Source of the DNA: Actinomycetales bacterium
Lineage (GTDB): Bacteria; Actinomycetota; Actinomycetes; Actinomycetales; Actinomycetaceae
DNA: 64,000 bases
Assembly (NCBI GenBank): GCA_015655375.1
Contig: JAATFD010000045.1
Location: forward strand, 31,940 to 95,939
Direction: 5' to 3'
Under the pieces are notes generated by a model that did no database searches, was not told the origin of the DNA, and was given only the letters and a program-made list of their open reading frames with translations. Positions 46,457 through 54,700 of this stretch are shown here, piece after piece (the stretch's first letter is position 1; every line of letters starts with the position of its first letter). A program made the translations under genes and the position numbers.

Positions 46457-47053
46457 ATGTCCATTCTGCCGATCCGGATCATCGGGGATCCCATCCTGCA
46501 TTCACGCGCCGACGAGGTCGATTGTTTTGACTCCTCGCTCGTCGACCTCGTCCACGACATGCGCGAGACGATGCTTTCCGCTCCGGGGGTTGGATTGGCA
46601 GGACCACAGGTCGGCGTCAACGCGCGAGTGTTCGTTTGGCACTACCGGGGCGGGTCCCCGTCGGACGACCGTTTCGTCGGGGACGTCGACCTGCATGAGG
46701 ACGGAGTGGGACGTGTCGGAGTCGTGATCAATCCCGAATTGCTGATCCGCCCGATCGAGGTACGTGCACCCGATGCCGGGACCGAGTCGGAGGGCTGCCT
46801 GTCCCTACCGGGGGCAAAATACCCACTGGTCAGGAGCGATCACGCGGTGCTCGCCGGATTCGACGAACACGGCCACACACTCCGCGTCGAGGCATGGGGC
46901 TGGCTCGCCCGGATCTTCCAGCACGAGGACGACCACCTGGACGGGACGCTCTACGTCGACCGGCTGGACGAGCCCTGGCACGGTGAATCAACGGAGCTGA
47001 TTGCGGCGAAGGGCTGGGGTGTACCCGGAAAGAGCTGGACGCCCCAGGGCTGA
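46457..47053 (+). CDS. def: Peptide deformylase
   Basis: 198 residues. All three deformylase motifs: GVGLAGPQVG (motif 1, with loop GVGLAGP), EGCLSLPGAKYP (motif 2, metal Cys) and QHEDDHLDGTLYVDR (motif 3, HExxH). Fe2+-dependent removal of formyl groups from nascent proteins. TAGAGT at 46445-46450 sits exactly six bases before ATG, so a leaderless transcript is likely. It is divergent from poxB and convergent with pflA. A GC-rich hairpin overlaps its stop codon. Confidence 0.96.
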   Translation: MSILPIRIIGDPILHSRADEVDCFDSSLVDLVHDMRETMLSAPGVGLAGPQVGVNARVFVWHYRGGSPSDDRFVGDVDLHEDGVGRVGVVINPELLIRPIEVRAPDAGTESEGCLSLPGAKYPLVRSDHAVLAGFDEHGHTLRVEAWGWLARIFQHEDDHLDGTLYVDRLDEPWHGESTELIAAKGWGVPGKSWTPQG

Positions 47054-47069
47054 GGGTCCCAGGGCGTCC
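47037..47069. terminator. Hairpin overlapping the def stop codon
   Basis: 8-bp perfect arms GGACGCCC (47037-47044) and GGGCGTCC (47062-47069) with extra inner pairs; the def stop is in the loop. Probable shared terminator for def and the convergent pflA (stop 47122). Confidence 0.6.
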
Positions 47070-47121
47070 GAATGAGATCAATCGCGAGGCCGGGGTCACC
47101 GGCACACCGTGAACGGCCCGG

Positions 47122-48018
47122 TCAGTGCACCGTCAGTCCGAAGGAGCGGAAGCGGTCACGGACCTCGTCGACTCGCTCCATCGAGGGGGGCAACGTCTTC
47201 TCAAGGGCGTAGGCCATCCCGAGGGATTTCCACTTGTCGCGCCCCATCTGGTGGAAGGGAAGGACCTCGAGGCGTGACATCGATTCCCAGCGCTGCGCAA
47301 TGCGGGCGACGGCGTCGATGTTCTCGGGATCATCGGTCAGCCCCGGCACGAGGACGAAGCGGACCCACATCTCGATCCCGTGGGCATCGAGGCGATCCCC
47401 GAAGTCAATGGTCGACTGGAGTGCCCGTCCGGTGACCTTCTGATAGGTCTCCGGGATTCCGGACTTGACGTCGAGCAGGACGAGGTCGGTGTCGGCGAGC
47501 ATCTGCTCGGTGGCGGCCGCCCCGAGGAATCCGGAGGTGTCGAGGCAGGTGTTGATGCCCAGCTCCCTCGCTCCGCGCAGAAGGCGGGCCGCGAAGGCGG
47601 GCTGCATGAGAACTTCGCCGCCGGACAGAGTGATCCCTCCACCGGTCCTCCGGAAGATCTTGCGATAACGCTTGATGCGCGCGAGCAGCTCATCGACCTC
47701 GATGGGCTCGCCATTGCGCATCTGCATCGTGTCGGGGTTGTGGCAGTACAGGCATCGCAGCGGGCAGCCCGACAGGAAGATGGTCATCCGCGTTCCGGGG
47801 CCGTCGACAGCGGTGACGAGTTCCCAGGAGTGGACGGAGCCGAGTGTTCCCTCGCGCATGCGTGCCAGGCGGTCGCCGCGCTCGAGATCGTCGAGCTCGC
47901 CCAGGCCGGCGGTGCCCGCTCCGCGCAGGCGCGCAGTCGGGGCCTGGAAATCCTGGTCGCCGAGGACCTCGTGATCGGCGATCGGAATGGTCGAGGAGAT
48001 CAACGTGGGGATCGACAT
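47122..48018 (-). CDS. pflA: Pyruvate formate-lyase activating enzyme (radical SAM)
   Basis: 298 residues from ATG 48018 with GGAG five bases upstream; the open frame extends to 48153 but crosses the hairpin. Radical-SAM CX3CX2C cluster in FLSGCPLRCLYCHNPDTM, GGGITLSGGEVLMQP (SAM/glycine binding) and DVKSGIPETYQKVTG, all typical of PflA. It cleaves SAM to make the glycyl radical on PFL. The N-terminal ~65 residues before SVHSWELVTAVDGPG are an extension not seen in E. coli PflA. It is last gene of the pfl operon. In this organism its target Gly is on a separate small protein. Confidence 0.93.
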   Translation of the reverse strand: MSIPTLISSTIPIADHEVLGDQDFQAPTARLRGAGTAGLGELDDLERGDRLARMREGTLGSVHSWELVTAVDGPGTRMTIFLSGCPLRCLYCHNPDTMQMRNGEPIEVDELLARIKRYRKIFRRTGGGITLSGGEVLMQPAFAARLLRGARELGINTCLDTSGFLGAAATEQMLADTDLVLLDVKSGIPETYQKVTGRALQSTIDFGDRLDAHGIEMWVRFVLVPGLTDDPENIDAVARIAQRWESMSRLEVLPFHQMGRDKWKSLGMAYALEKTLPPSMERVDEVRDRFRSFGLTVH

Positions 48019-48056
48019 GAGTGCTCCTGCCCCTTCAGTGATGCCGGTGGAATGAC

Positions 48057-48090
48057 GTGGGGGCCGAGCCGGCATCGACCCGGCCCCCAC
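48057..48090 (-). terminator. Intercistronic hairpin between glycyl-radical protein and pflA
   Basis: Perfect 10-bp stem (48057-48066 with 48081-48090) with a GC-rich 14-nt loop, between the grcA-like stop and the pflA start. Likely lowers pflA expression relative to the structural subunits. Confidence 0.6.
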
Positions 48091-48103
48091 TGACCGCTTG
48101 ACC

Positions 48104-48355
48104 TCAGGCCGAGTGGTGGAACGTCCGGGAGAGAATATCGAGCTGCTGCTCACGCGTCAGCTTGACAAAGTTCACGGCGTAGCCGGAGACGCGCACCGTC
48201 AGGTTCGGGTACTTCTCCGGGTGATCGATCGCGTCCTCGAGGGTCGAGCGATCCAGGACGTTGATGTTGGCATGGTAGAGGCCGGGCTGGTAGCCGTCGG
48301 TGTCACGGGACTTCTTCATGTCCGCAACGCGGTCCTCGTAGGTCATGGTGGCCAT
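48104..48355 (-). CDS. Stand-alone glycyl radical domain of pyruvate formate-lyase (GrcA-like)
   Basis: 83 residues from ATG 48355 with AAGGAG at the right distance, so a genuine start. It consists almost only of the C-terminal PFL glycyl-radical domain: [19 protein letters not shown] and RVSGYAVNF (Gly58, equivalent to E. coli PflB Gly734), ending SRTFHHSA. The upstream PflB chain ends just before this domain would begin, so the two proteins together equal one normal PFL. GrcA/YfiD-like proteins are known as spare radical domains that rescue oxygen-damaged PFL; here it seems obligatory. It is between pflB (42 bp upstream) and pflA. Confidence 0.9.
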   Translation of the reverse strand: MATMTYEDRVADMKKSRDTDGYQPGLYHANINVLDRSTLEDAIDHPEKYPNLTVRVSGYAVNFVKLTREQQLDILSRTFHHSA

Positions 48356-48397
48356 TGGAAACTCCTTCGTGAAATGGGTGGTGGATGGAGCTAACCC

Positions 48398-50497
48398 TCA
48401 GTCCTCGGGAACGAATCCCGAGTCGAGGATGCCGACCAGGTTGGTGACCTGCTCGTCCTTGGTACGACCCAGCCCGGAGGGCGTGATCGTGTTCGTCAGC
48501 GAGATGCCGTCGAGGGCGTCGTTATAGTCGAGCTTGCCGACCGACAGCATCGAGGCGACCATCCCGTGGGTGTCGAGGCCGTTCTCCGGATTTGCGCCGG
48601 GGGCGAAGGGGGTGCCCTTCTTGTGGCCCGACGGGAAGGACCCCGTCTTCTTGCCATAGACGACGTTCGAGGTGATCGTCAGGACCGACTGGGTCGCGAT
48701 CGAGTCACGGTAGAGCTTGATCGCGCGGATCTTGCTCATGACCGTGTGGACGACGGTCGCGGCGATCTCGTCTGCGCGGTCATCATCGTTGCCGTAGGTC
48801 GGGAAGTCACCCTCGGTCTTGTAGTCGACGATCAGGCCGGTCTCATCGCGGATCGGCGTGACCGTCGCGTACTTGATCGCAGACAGCGAGTCGGCGACGA
48901 TCGACAGTCCGGCGATGCCACAGCCCATGGTCCGCACGATGTCAGAATCATGCAGCGCCATTTCGACGGCCTCGTAGGCGTACTTGTCGTGGCTGTAGTG
49001 GATGATGTTGAGAGCCTCGACGTAGGTTCCGACGACCCAGTCCAACATGTCCTCGTATTTCGCCCACACGTCGTCGAAGTCCAGCGGGCCATCGCCCTCA
49101 ACGGCGGAGTAGCCCTCGACGATCTGCTCGCCGGTCATCTCATCGCGACCACCGTTGATCGCGTAGAGCAGGGATTTCGCGGCATTGACGCGGGCGCCGA
49201 AGAATTGCATCTGCTTGCCGACCCTCATCGGGGACACACAGCAGGCGATCGCGGCATCGTCGCCCCAGTGGGCGCGGATCTGGTCGTCGGACTCGTACTG
49301 GATCGCGGAGGTCTCGATCGAGATCGCGGCGCAGAACTTCTTATAGCCCTCGGGCAGATTCTCGCTCCAGAAGATCGTGATGTTCGGCTCAGGGGCGGGG
49401 CCGAGGTTGCGCAGCGTCTGGAGGAGACGGAACGAGGTCTTGGTGACCAGCGTGCGACCGTCATCGCCGAAGCCCGCGTCGGACCACGTGGCCCAATAGG
49501 GATCGCCGGAGAAGATCTGGTCGTAGTCGATCGTGCGCAGGAAGCGGACGATGCGCAGCTTCATGACCAGGCAGTCGATGATCTCCTGCGCATCGGTCTC
49601 GGTGATCCGGCCGTCGGCAAGGTCGCGCTGGAAGTAGACGTCGAAGAAGGCAGACAGGCGCCCGAAGGACATGGCCGCACCGTCCTGGGACTTCACTGAG
49701 GCGAGGTAACCGAAGTACGTCCACTGGACGGCCTCCTGTGCATTCGCGGCCGGCTTGGAGATGTCGAAGCCGTAGGACGCCGCCATCTTCTTCAGCTTCT
49801 TAAGGGCCTTGATCTGGTCGGAGTGCTCCTCGCGGTAGCGCGCCCAGTTCTCGGAGAAGGGCTGGTCGGTGACCCTGTCGCGGTCGGCGGTCTTGCCCTT
49901 GATCAGGGCGTCGACGCCGTAGAGTGCGACGCGGCGGTAGTCACCGATGATGCGGCCACGACCATAGGCGTCTGGCAGGCCAGTGATGATGTGGGAGTGA
50001 CGAGCCGCGCGGATGCGGGGCGTGTAGATGTCGAAGACTGCTTCGTTGTGGGTCTTGCGATACCGGGTGAAGATCTTCTTGATCTCCGGGTCAGGTTCCT
50101 TGCCGGCTTCCTTGATCGCGGTCTCGACCATGCGCCATCCGCCGTTTGGCATCATTGCGCGCTTGAGCGGGACATCGGTCTGGATTCCGACGATGACGTC
50201 GTCGTCATTGGAGATGTAACCCGCACCGAAGGCGTCGATATCAGCGGGAACGTGTGTGTCGACGTCGTAGACGCGGCGCTTGCGCTCCTCGGAGAGGTAA
50301 TTCTTCTCAAGAGTGTCCCACAGCCGGAGGGTCTTCTCGGTGGGGCCGGAGAGGAAGGAGGCGTCGCCCTCGTAGGGCGTGTAGTTGCGCTGGATGAAGT
50401 CGCGGACGTCGATGCCTTCGGCCCACGCGCCGGTGGTGAACCCGCGCCAGGGCTCCTCTTCCGAGGTCGTGGTGGGAGCGGTCATCTGGGTGGTCAT
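48398..50497 (-). CDS. pflB: Pyruvate formate-lyase catalytic chain without radical domain
   Basis: 699 residues from ATG 50497 (the frame is open to 50593 but starts there lack support). It matches PflB along its whole length: RARHSHIITGLPDAYGRGRIIGDYRRVALYG, the adjacent Cys419-Cys420 in AIACCVSPMRVGKQMQ, and the C-terminal LDYNDALDGISLTNTITPSGLG...TNLVGILDSGF. (Motif text is split for brevity.) It ends 60 or so residues short of a typical ~760-residue PFL because the glycyl-radical domain is encoded separately downstream. It converts pyruvate + CoA to formate + acetyl-CoA anaerobically. A new stop and a 42-bp gap with a fresh ribosome-binding site exclude a simple frameshift. Confidence 0.92.
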   Translation of the reverse strand: MTTQMTAPTTTSEEEPWRGFTTGAWAEGIDVRDFIQRNYTPYEGDASFLSGPTEKTLRLWDTLEKNYLSEERKRRVYDVDTHVPADIDAFGAGYISNDDDVIVGIQTDVPLKRAMMPNGGWRMVETAIKEAGKEPDPEIKKIFTRYRKTHNEAVFDIYTPRIRAARHSHIITGLPDAYGRGRIIGDYRRVALYGVDALIKGKTADRDRVTDQPFSENWARYREEHSDQIKALKKLKKMAASYGFDISKPAANAQEAVQWTYFGYLASVKSQDGAAMSFGRLSAFFDVYFQRDLADGRITETDAQEIIDCLVMKLRIVRFLRTIDYDQIFSGDPYWATWSDAGFGDDGRTLVTKTSFRLLQTLRNLGPAPEPNITIFWSENLPEGYKKFCAAISIETSAIQYESDDQIRAHWGDDAAIACCVSPMRVGKQMQFFGARVNAAKSLLYAINGGRDEMTGEQIVEGYSAVEGDGPLDFDDVWAKYEDMLDWVVGTYVEALNIIHYSHDKYAYEAVEMALHDSDIVRTMGCGIAGLSIVADSLSAIKYATVTPIRDETGLIVDYKTEGDFPTYGNDDDRADEIAATVVHTVMSKIRAIKLYRDSIATQSVLTITSNVVYGKKTGSFPSGHKKGTPFAPGANPENGLDTHGMVASMLSVGKLDYNDALDGISLTNTITPSGLGRTKDEQVTNLVGILDSGFVPED

Positions 50498-50677
50498 GAT
50501 CCCTCTTCTCAGAATTCCCGGATCCCCGATCGGGGATCCGGTGTCGAGACCCTGGGGCCTCGGCGTCGGTGCCGGGTCGGCATCTGCCACCATTGTGGAT
50601 CGAGTCGTTGGAGGCAGCCATGACTGGTCGAGGGCGGACCTATGGCCTACGTCTCAAAGGGTTCGGATTGGTATGTG

Positions 50678-50693
50678 GCTCACGCTGAGCATA
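50678..50693 (-). promoter_or_regulatory. Palindrome and -10-like box upstream of pflB
   Basis: GCTCA-CGC-TGAGC (50678-50690, perfect) adjoins a minus-strand TATGCT (50693-50688). About 180 bp of leader would separate this from the pflB start. It could be a redox or anaerobic control site, but the sequence does not match the classical Rex or FNR boxes. The remainder of 50498-50829 shows no gene; a -10-like TACCAT for the next gene is at 50818-50823. Confidence 0.4.
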
Positions 50694-50829
50694 GGCGAAA
50701 GGTCCCGGGTTTGCCCCTTTGAGGTGTGATTATGGGCGCAGCGCTGTATCGTGCGACGCACTCTCCGGGGACACTTTGCAGGGGCTTCGGGAGCGATGGA
50801 TCGAGGCAATCAGCCCCTACCATGACGTC

Positions 50830-51861
50830 ATGGAGCCCTATCTGCCCTCCCTCGTGGTCCTGGTGCTCGCCGGTGTCTCGGCGGCGCTGGATCCCCGCAA
50901 GGTCCGCACGGGTGTGTATCTGTTGACCGGCCTTCTGCTGGCGGCGCTGACCGCGGTGGGCTCGACGCTCGAGGTCGTCGGTTCGCTGATCCCCGACTCC
51001 ACCACCGAGGCGTGGATCCTTCTGGGAGGTCTGCTGGTCGTCGGTGTCTCAGTCATCGTCCTGGGAGTCATGCTCCTGCTCAATGGGCTGACGGTCGTGC
51101 GGCGCGAGGGACGCTCTCCCGCCCACCTCCTCTCCCTGTTGCTCGGGCTCGGGATCCTCGGGTACATCGGCCTCGGGGTGTCCGCCGTCTTCGCTAATTC
51201 GGTGCACCTGGTCGGATTCCTTTTCCTCCTCGCTTTGCCGATCGGGTGGTGCGGCTACGGTCTGGTTGCCTACCTGCTGTGGTCGTGGATATATGGGCTG
51301 GCGACCTCTCGGTTCGGGCGCGCCGTCGACACTGTGATCGTCCTCGGCGCCGGCGTCGTCGGAGGAGAGGTCTGGCCCCTGCTGGCCGCGCGCCTGGAGC
51401 GAGGCGTTCAGTGGGTCGCGCGCAGCTCGGACAAGGGACGTTCGCCCGTCCTCGTCCTCTCCGGTGGGCAGGGTCCCGACGAGCCCCTTCCCGAGGCCGA
51501 GGCGATGGCCCGATGGGTCCGCGATCATGGCGGTCCGACCGATGTCCTCCTCGAGGAGGCCTCGACGACGACACGGGAGAACCTCGTCTTCTCGGCGGCG
51601 CTCCTGGCCGAGCGGGGACCGGTGACCCGTGTCGCCGTCGTCACGAGTTCTTTCCATGCCTTCCGAGCGGCCCTCCTGATGCGCTCGATCGGGCTTTCCG
51701 GGTACACGGTCGGTGCGCGCACGGCCCGCTATTACTGGCCCAGCGCGATGCTCCGAGAGTACGTGGCGGTCATGCGGGACAATCTGTGGCTCACTGTCAT
51801 CGGAGTGGGCACGTCCATCGTTCCGCTGGTCGGCGCCGTTCTGGCGGGCGCGTTTTTCTGA
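50830..51861 (+). CDS. Membrane protein with DUF218 (YdcF/ElyC-like) domain
   Basis: 343 residues from ATG 50830, with TACCAT exactly six bases before it (leaderless type); the frame is open upstream without a better start. About six hydrophobic helices in the first ~190 residues are followed by an extracytoplasmic DUF218 domain: VIVLGAGVVGGEVWPLL, SGGQGPDEPLPEAEAM, LLEEASTTTRENLVFS, VTSSFHAFRAALLM. A last TM sits at the C-terminus. DUF218 proteins (ElyC, SanA, YdcF) act in envelope biogenesis in E. coli; the function here is unknown. Confidence 0.85.
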   Translation: MEPYLPSLVVLVLAGVSAALDPRKVRTGVYLLTGLLLAALTAVGSTLEVVGSLIPDSTTEAWILLGGLLVVGVSVIVLGVMLLLNGLTVVRREGRSPAHLLSLLLGLGILGYIGLGVSAVFANSVHLVGFLFLLALPIGWCGYGLVAYLLWSWIYGLATSRFGRAVDTVIVLGAGVVGGEVWPLLAARLERGVQWVARSSDKGRSPVLVLSGGQGPDEPLPEAEAMARWVRDHGGPTDVLLEEASTTTRENLVFSAALLAERGPVTRVAVVTSSFHAFRAALLMRSIGLSGYTVGARTARYYWPSAMLREYVAVMRDNLWLTVIGVGTSIVPLVGAVLAGAFF

Positions 51862-51995
51862 GGCCACGGTGGGCGCAATGCCGTGACCCGAGGGGCGGAC
51901 CTCCGAGACCGTCGGCTGGCTCGCCTGCCTAGACTCGGGGAACGGTGCCATCGGCGCCGAACCTACCCGTGAGACGAACAACGAGGAGAACGACT

Positions 51996-53333
51996 GTGAC
52001 GGAGTCCCCCGCGACCCTGGAAGTGGCTGTGCTCGGAGCCGGCACGGTCGGCTCCCAGGTCATCCGGCTCCTCGAGGAACAAGCCGACGATTTCGCGGCC
52101 CGTGCAGGAGCGCGGATCCGTGTCGTCTCGGTCCTCGTGCGGCACCCTGATGCGCCTCGCGACGTCGAGATCGATCCCGCCCTGTTGACGACCGACGCCG
52201 CGACGGCGATCGACGGCCGCGACCTGGTCGTCGAGTTGATCGGCGGCATAGAGCCGGCGCGCACCTATGTCCTGCGGGCATTGAGCCAGGGGATTTCCGT
52301 CGTCACGGGGAACAAGGCCCTGCTGGCCGCTCATGGACCGGAACTCTATGAGGCTGCCGCGGACTCGGGCGCGGATCTCTACTATGAGGCTGCCGTAGCA
52401 GGGGCCGTCCCTGTCGTCTACGGCCTGCGTGAATCCTTGGCCGGTGATCGGATCACCAGAGTCATCGGCATCGTCAATGGCACGACGAACTTCATCCTCG
52501 ATGCGATGGCGACGACCGGCGCAGGCTACGAGCAAGCTCTGTTCCGCGCCCAGGAACTCGGGTACGCCGAAGCGGATCCGACCGCGGATGTCGACGGCCT
52601 GGACGCGGCCGCGAAATGCGCGATCCTTGCCTCGCTCGCGTTCCACACGCGTGTTGGCATTGACGACGTCGAGGTTGAGGGAATCCGGTCGATCACCGCC
52701 GAGGACATGTCGGAGGCCTCCTTCTTCACCCAGACGATCAAGCTGTTGGCGATCGCGGAGCGCCGCGTGGGCGAGGACGGGCGCGAGGGCGTCGCCGTGC
52801 GCGTCCATCCCGCCCTGCTTCCCACCGACCACCCGCTGGCGTCCGTCGCCGGGGCGTATAACGCGATCCTCGTCGAGGGTGAGGCCGCCGGTCGCTTGAT
52901 GTTCTACGGCCAGGGAGCCGGTGGAGCACCGACGGCCTCGGCGGTCCTGTCCGACCTGGTGGCAGCCGCTTCCCACCGTGTCCACGGTGGTCATGCGCCG
53001 CGAGAGTCCGTCTACGCCCATCTGCCGATCCTCGATCCCGGGTCGGCACGGACCCGTTACCAGATGCGTCTGCGCGTTGAGGACCGCCTGGGTGTGCTCT
53101 CCGATGTGGCGAGCATCTTCGCCCGGCACGGGGTGTCGATCCAGTCCGTCCATCAGCGTGACGGGCGTGGTCCGGGCCAGGCTGTCATTGTCATTGCGAC
53201 CCACGTCGCGCGCGAGGCCGACCTGCGGGCGGTCGCGCACGCGCTGTCCCAGTCCCCGGCTGTGCGCGAAGTGGCCTCCACGATCCGCATCGAGAGTGAT
53301 GACCCTCGCTCGGTGGTCCCCGCGGCCGACTAG
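51996..53333 (+). CDS. hom: Homoserine dehydrogenase
   Basis: 445 residues from GTG 51996 with GAGGAG eight bases upstream. N-terminal NAD(P)-binding GAGTVGSQVIRLLEEQ, catalytic core with GNKALLAAHG, YEAAVAGAVPVVYGLRE, NGTTNFIL and GYAEADPTADVDGLDAAAK (catalytic Lys/Asp). A C-terminal ACT domain (about 360-430: RLRVEDRLGVLSDVASIFARHGVSI) probably binds threonine for feedback inhibition. Aspartate-family pathway. In most actinobacteria thrC lies between hom and thrB; here thrB follows directly (83 bp) and thrC is absent. Confidence 0.96.
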   Translation: MTESPATLEVAVLGAGTVGSQVIRLLEEQADDFAARAGARIRVVSVLVRHPDAPRDVEIDPALLTTDAATAIDGRDLVVELIGGIEPARTYVLRALSQGISVVTGNKALLAAHGPELYEAAADSGADLYYEAAVAGAVPVVYGLRESLAGDRITRVIGIVNGTTNFILDAMATTGAGYEQALFRAQELGYAEADPTADVDGLDAAAKCAILASLAFHTRVGIDDVEVEGIRSITAEDMSEASFFTQTIKLLAIAERRVGEDGREGVAVRVHPALLPTDHPLASVAGAYNAILVEGEAAGRLMFYGQGAGGAPTASAVLSDLVAAASHRVHGGHAPRESVYAHLPILDPGSARTRYQMRLRVEDRLGVLSDVASIFARHGVSIQSVHQRDGRGPGQAVIVIATHVAREADLRAVAHALSQSPAVREVASTIRIESDDPRSVVPAAD

Positions 53334-53416
53334 TCCCACACCCCCGGAATCCGACCGGATCCGGCTCCCCGCTCGCGCGTCCTCGTGACGGGTGGGCCCC
53401 ACTCTAGGATTGATCC

Positions 53417-54445
53417 GTGCAATTGCGAGATGACTTCGTCGCCGTGAGTGTGCCGGCGACCTCAGCGAACCTCGGTCCGGGCTTCGACTCGATGGGTCTG
53501 GCGCTCGACCTTCTTGACGACGTCTCCGTGCACGCGACGACGGGGCACACCGCGGTCGTCGTCGAGGGTGAGGGCGCTGGCGAGGTTCCCGAGGGGGACG
53601 ACAACCTGGTCGTGGTTGCTCTGCGTCTGGGCCTGGACCGGGCGGGTGCTCCGCAGGTCGGAATCCGCATGCACTGTACGAACCGAATCCCCCACGGGAG
53701 GGGGCTCGGTTCGTCGGCCTCGGCAGCCGTGGCGGGGCTTGCGCTTGCCCGTGCCCTGATCGGGGACCCGGAGGTCCTCACGGGATCCGAGATCCTCGGG
53801 ATCGCCACCGAGATGGAGGGGCACCCTGACAACGTTGCACCGGCCATTCTCGGCGGCGCGACCGTCGCCTGGAGTGAGCCGGTCGCTGGAAGCGCACAGG
53901 AACGTGTCGGTGCACTCCGACTCGATCCGCCCGCGTGGGTCGCTCCGGTCGTCTTCGTCCCCGACTTCGAACTGGCAACCTCCCGTGCCCGAGCCGTCCT
54001 GCCCGAGCGCGTTCCCCACCGCGATGCTGCTCGCAATGCCTCTCGGGCGGCTCTTCTCTCTGCGGTCCTCGCGGGAGCCAGTGTGGGCTCCCATGGCGGG
54101 ACCGGCGCGGCGGCCCTGCTCACAAGTGCTCCGCCGACGTCAGCCCGGAAAGTGGCGGAGAACGACGTCCGTCACGCCCTGCTGATGGACGCCACCGAGG
54201 ACCGGCTCCATCAGGAGTACCGCCGATCCTCTATGGAGCCGTCATTGGCGCTTGTCGACTGGCTGCGCGGGGCCGGGCTCGCTGCGGTCATCTCGGGAGC
54301 GGGGCCAACGGTCCTCAGCCTGGAGCCGGTTTCCGACGACATACGCGCGGATGCGATGCGGTCGGGGTGGCGGGTCCATCGTTTGCCCATTGCGCCCGAG
54401 GGCGTGCGTCAGACTCGCGGTCGCCTGGCCGGAGTGCATCTCTGA
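53417..54445 (+). CDS. thrB: Homoserine kinase
   Basis: 342 residues from GTG 53417. GHMP kinase: VSVPATSANLGPGFDSMG, ATP loop PHGRGLGSSASAAVAG (near residue 95), and the C-terminal AAVISGAGPTVLSL motif. It phosphorylates homoserine for threonine synthesis. TAGGAT (53405-53410) ends six bases before GTG and there is no ribosome-binding site, so it seems to have its own promoter and a leaderless mRNA despite the nearby hom gene. Confidence 0.96.
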   Translation: MQLRDDFVAVSVPATSANLGPGFDSMGLALDLLDDVSVHATTGHTAVVVEGEGAGEVPEGDDNLVVVALRLGLDRAGAPQVGIRMHCTNRIPHGRGLGSSASAAVAGLALARALIGDPEVLTGSEILGIATEMEGHPDNVAPAILGGATVAWSEPVAGSAQERVGALRLDPPAWVAPVVFVPDFELATSRARAVLPERVPHRDAARNASRAALLSAVLAGASVGSHGGTGAAALLTSAPPTSARKVAENDVRHALLMDATEDRLHQEYRRSSMEPSLALVDWLRGAGLAAVISGAGPTVLSLEPVSDDIRADAMRSGWRVHRLPIAPEGVRQTRGRLAGVHL

Positions 54446-54546
54446 CGGTGATTCGGCGGGCACGGAGGCGCCCGTGTGCATGTGATCTTGTGCTCACCGG
54501 AGTCCCATGTCCCGGTGAAGGGTGACCGCAGGGGGCATTCCCTTGC

Positions 54547-54700
54547 TACCATTGCGTGTAGCGGTCGTTTTGCGACCGAGCCGTTTCAACCGGCATCTCC
54601 CGCGTGACAACGAAATCTCTTCGTCACGCATCCCCGATTCTGCATTTCAATGCAGCGGGGACATCACCTGCCCGTCAGGGCAATCAAGTGAGGATCATTC
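54547..54700 (+). promoter_or_regulatory. Structured 5' leader of rho
   Basis: A -10-like TACCAT (54547-54552) is followed by ~140 nt with three hairpins. H1 is CGGTCG/CGACCG around a T-rich loop (54562-54578). H2 has 7-bp GCGTGAC/GTCACGC arms (54602-54608 and 54623-54629). H3 is a 13-bp stem with a 3-nt bulge, TCCCCG-att-CTGCATT (54631-54646) pairing with AATGCAG-CGGGGA (54649-54661). Rho autoregulates through its leader in other bacteria, so these are likely control elements. The 54446-54546 part shows nothing else. Confidence 0.6.
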
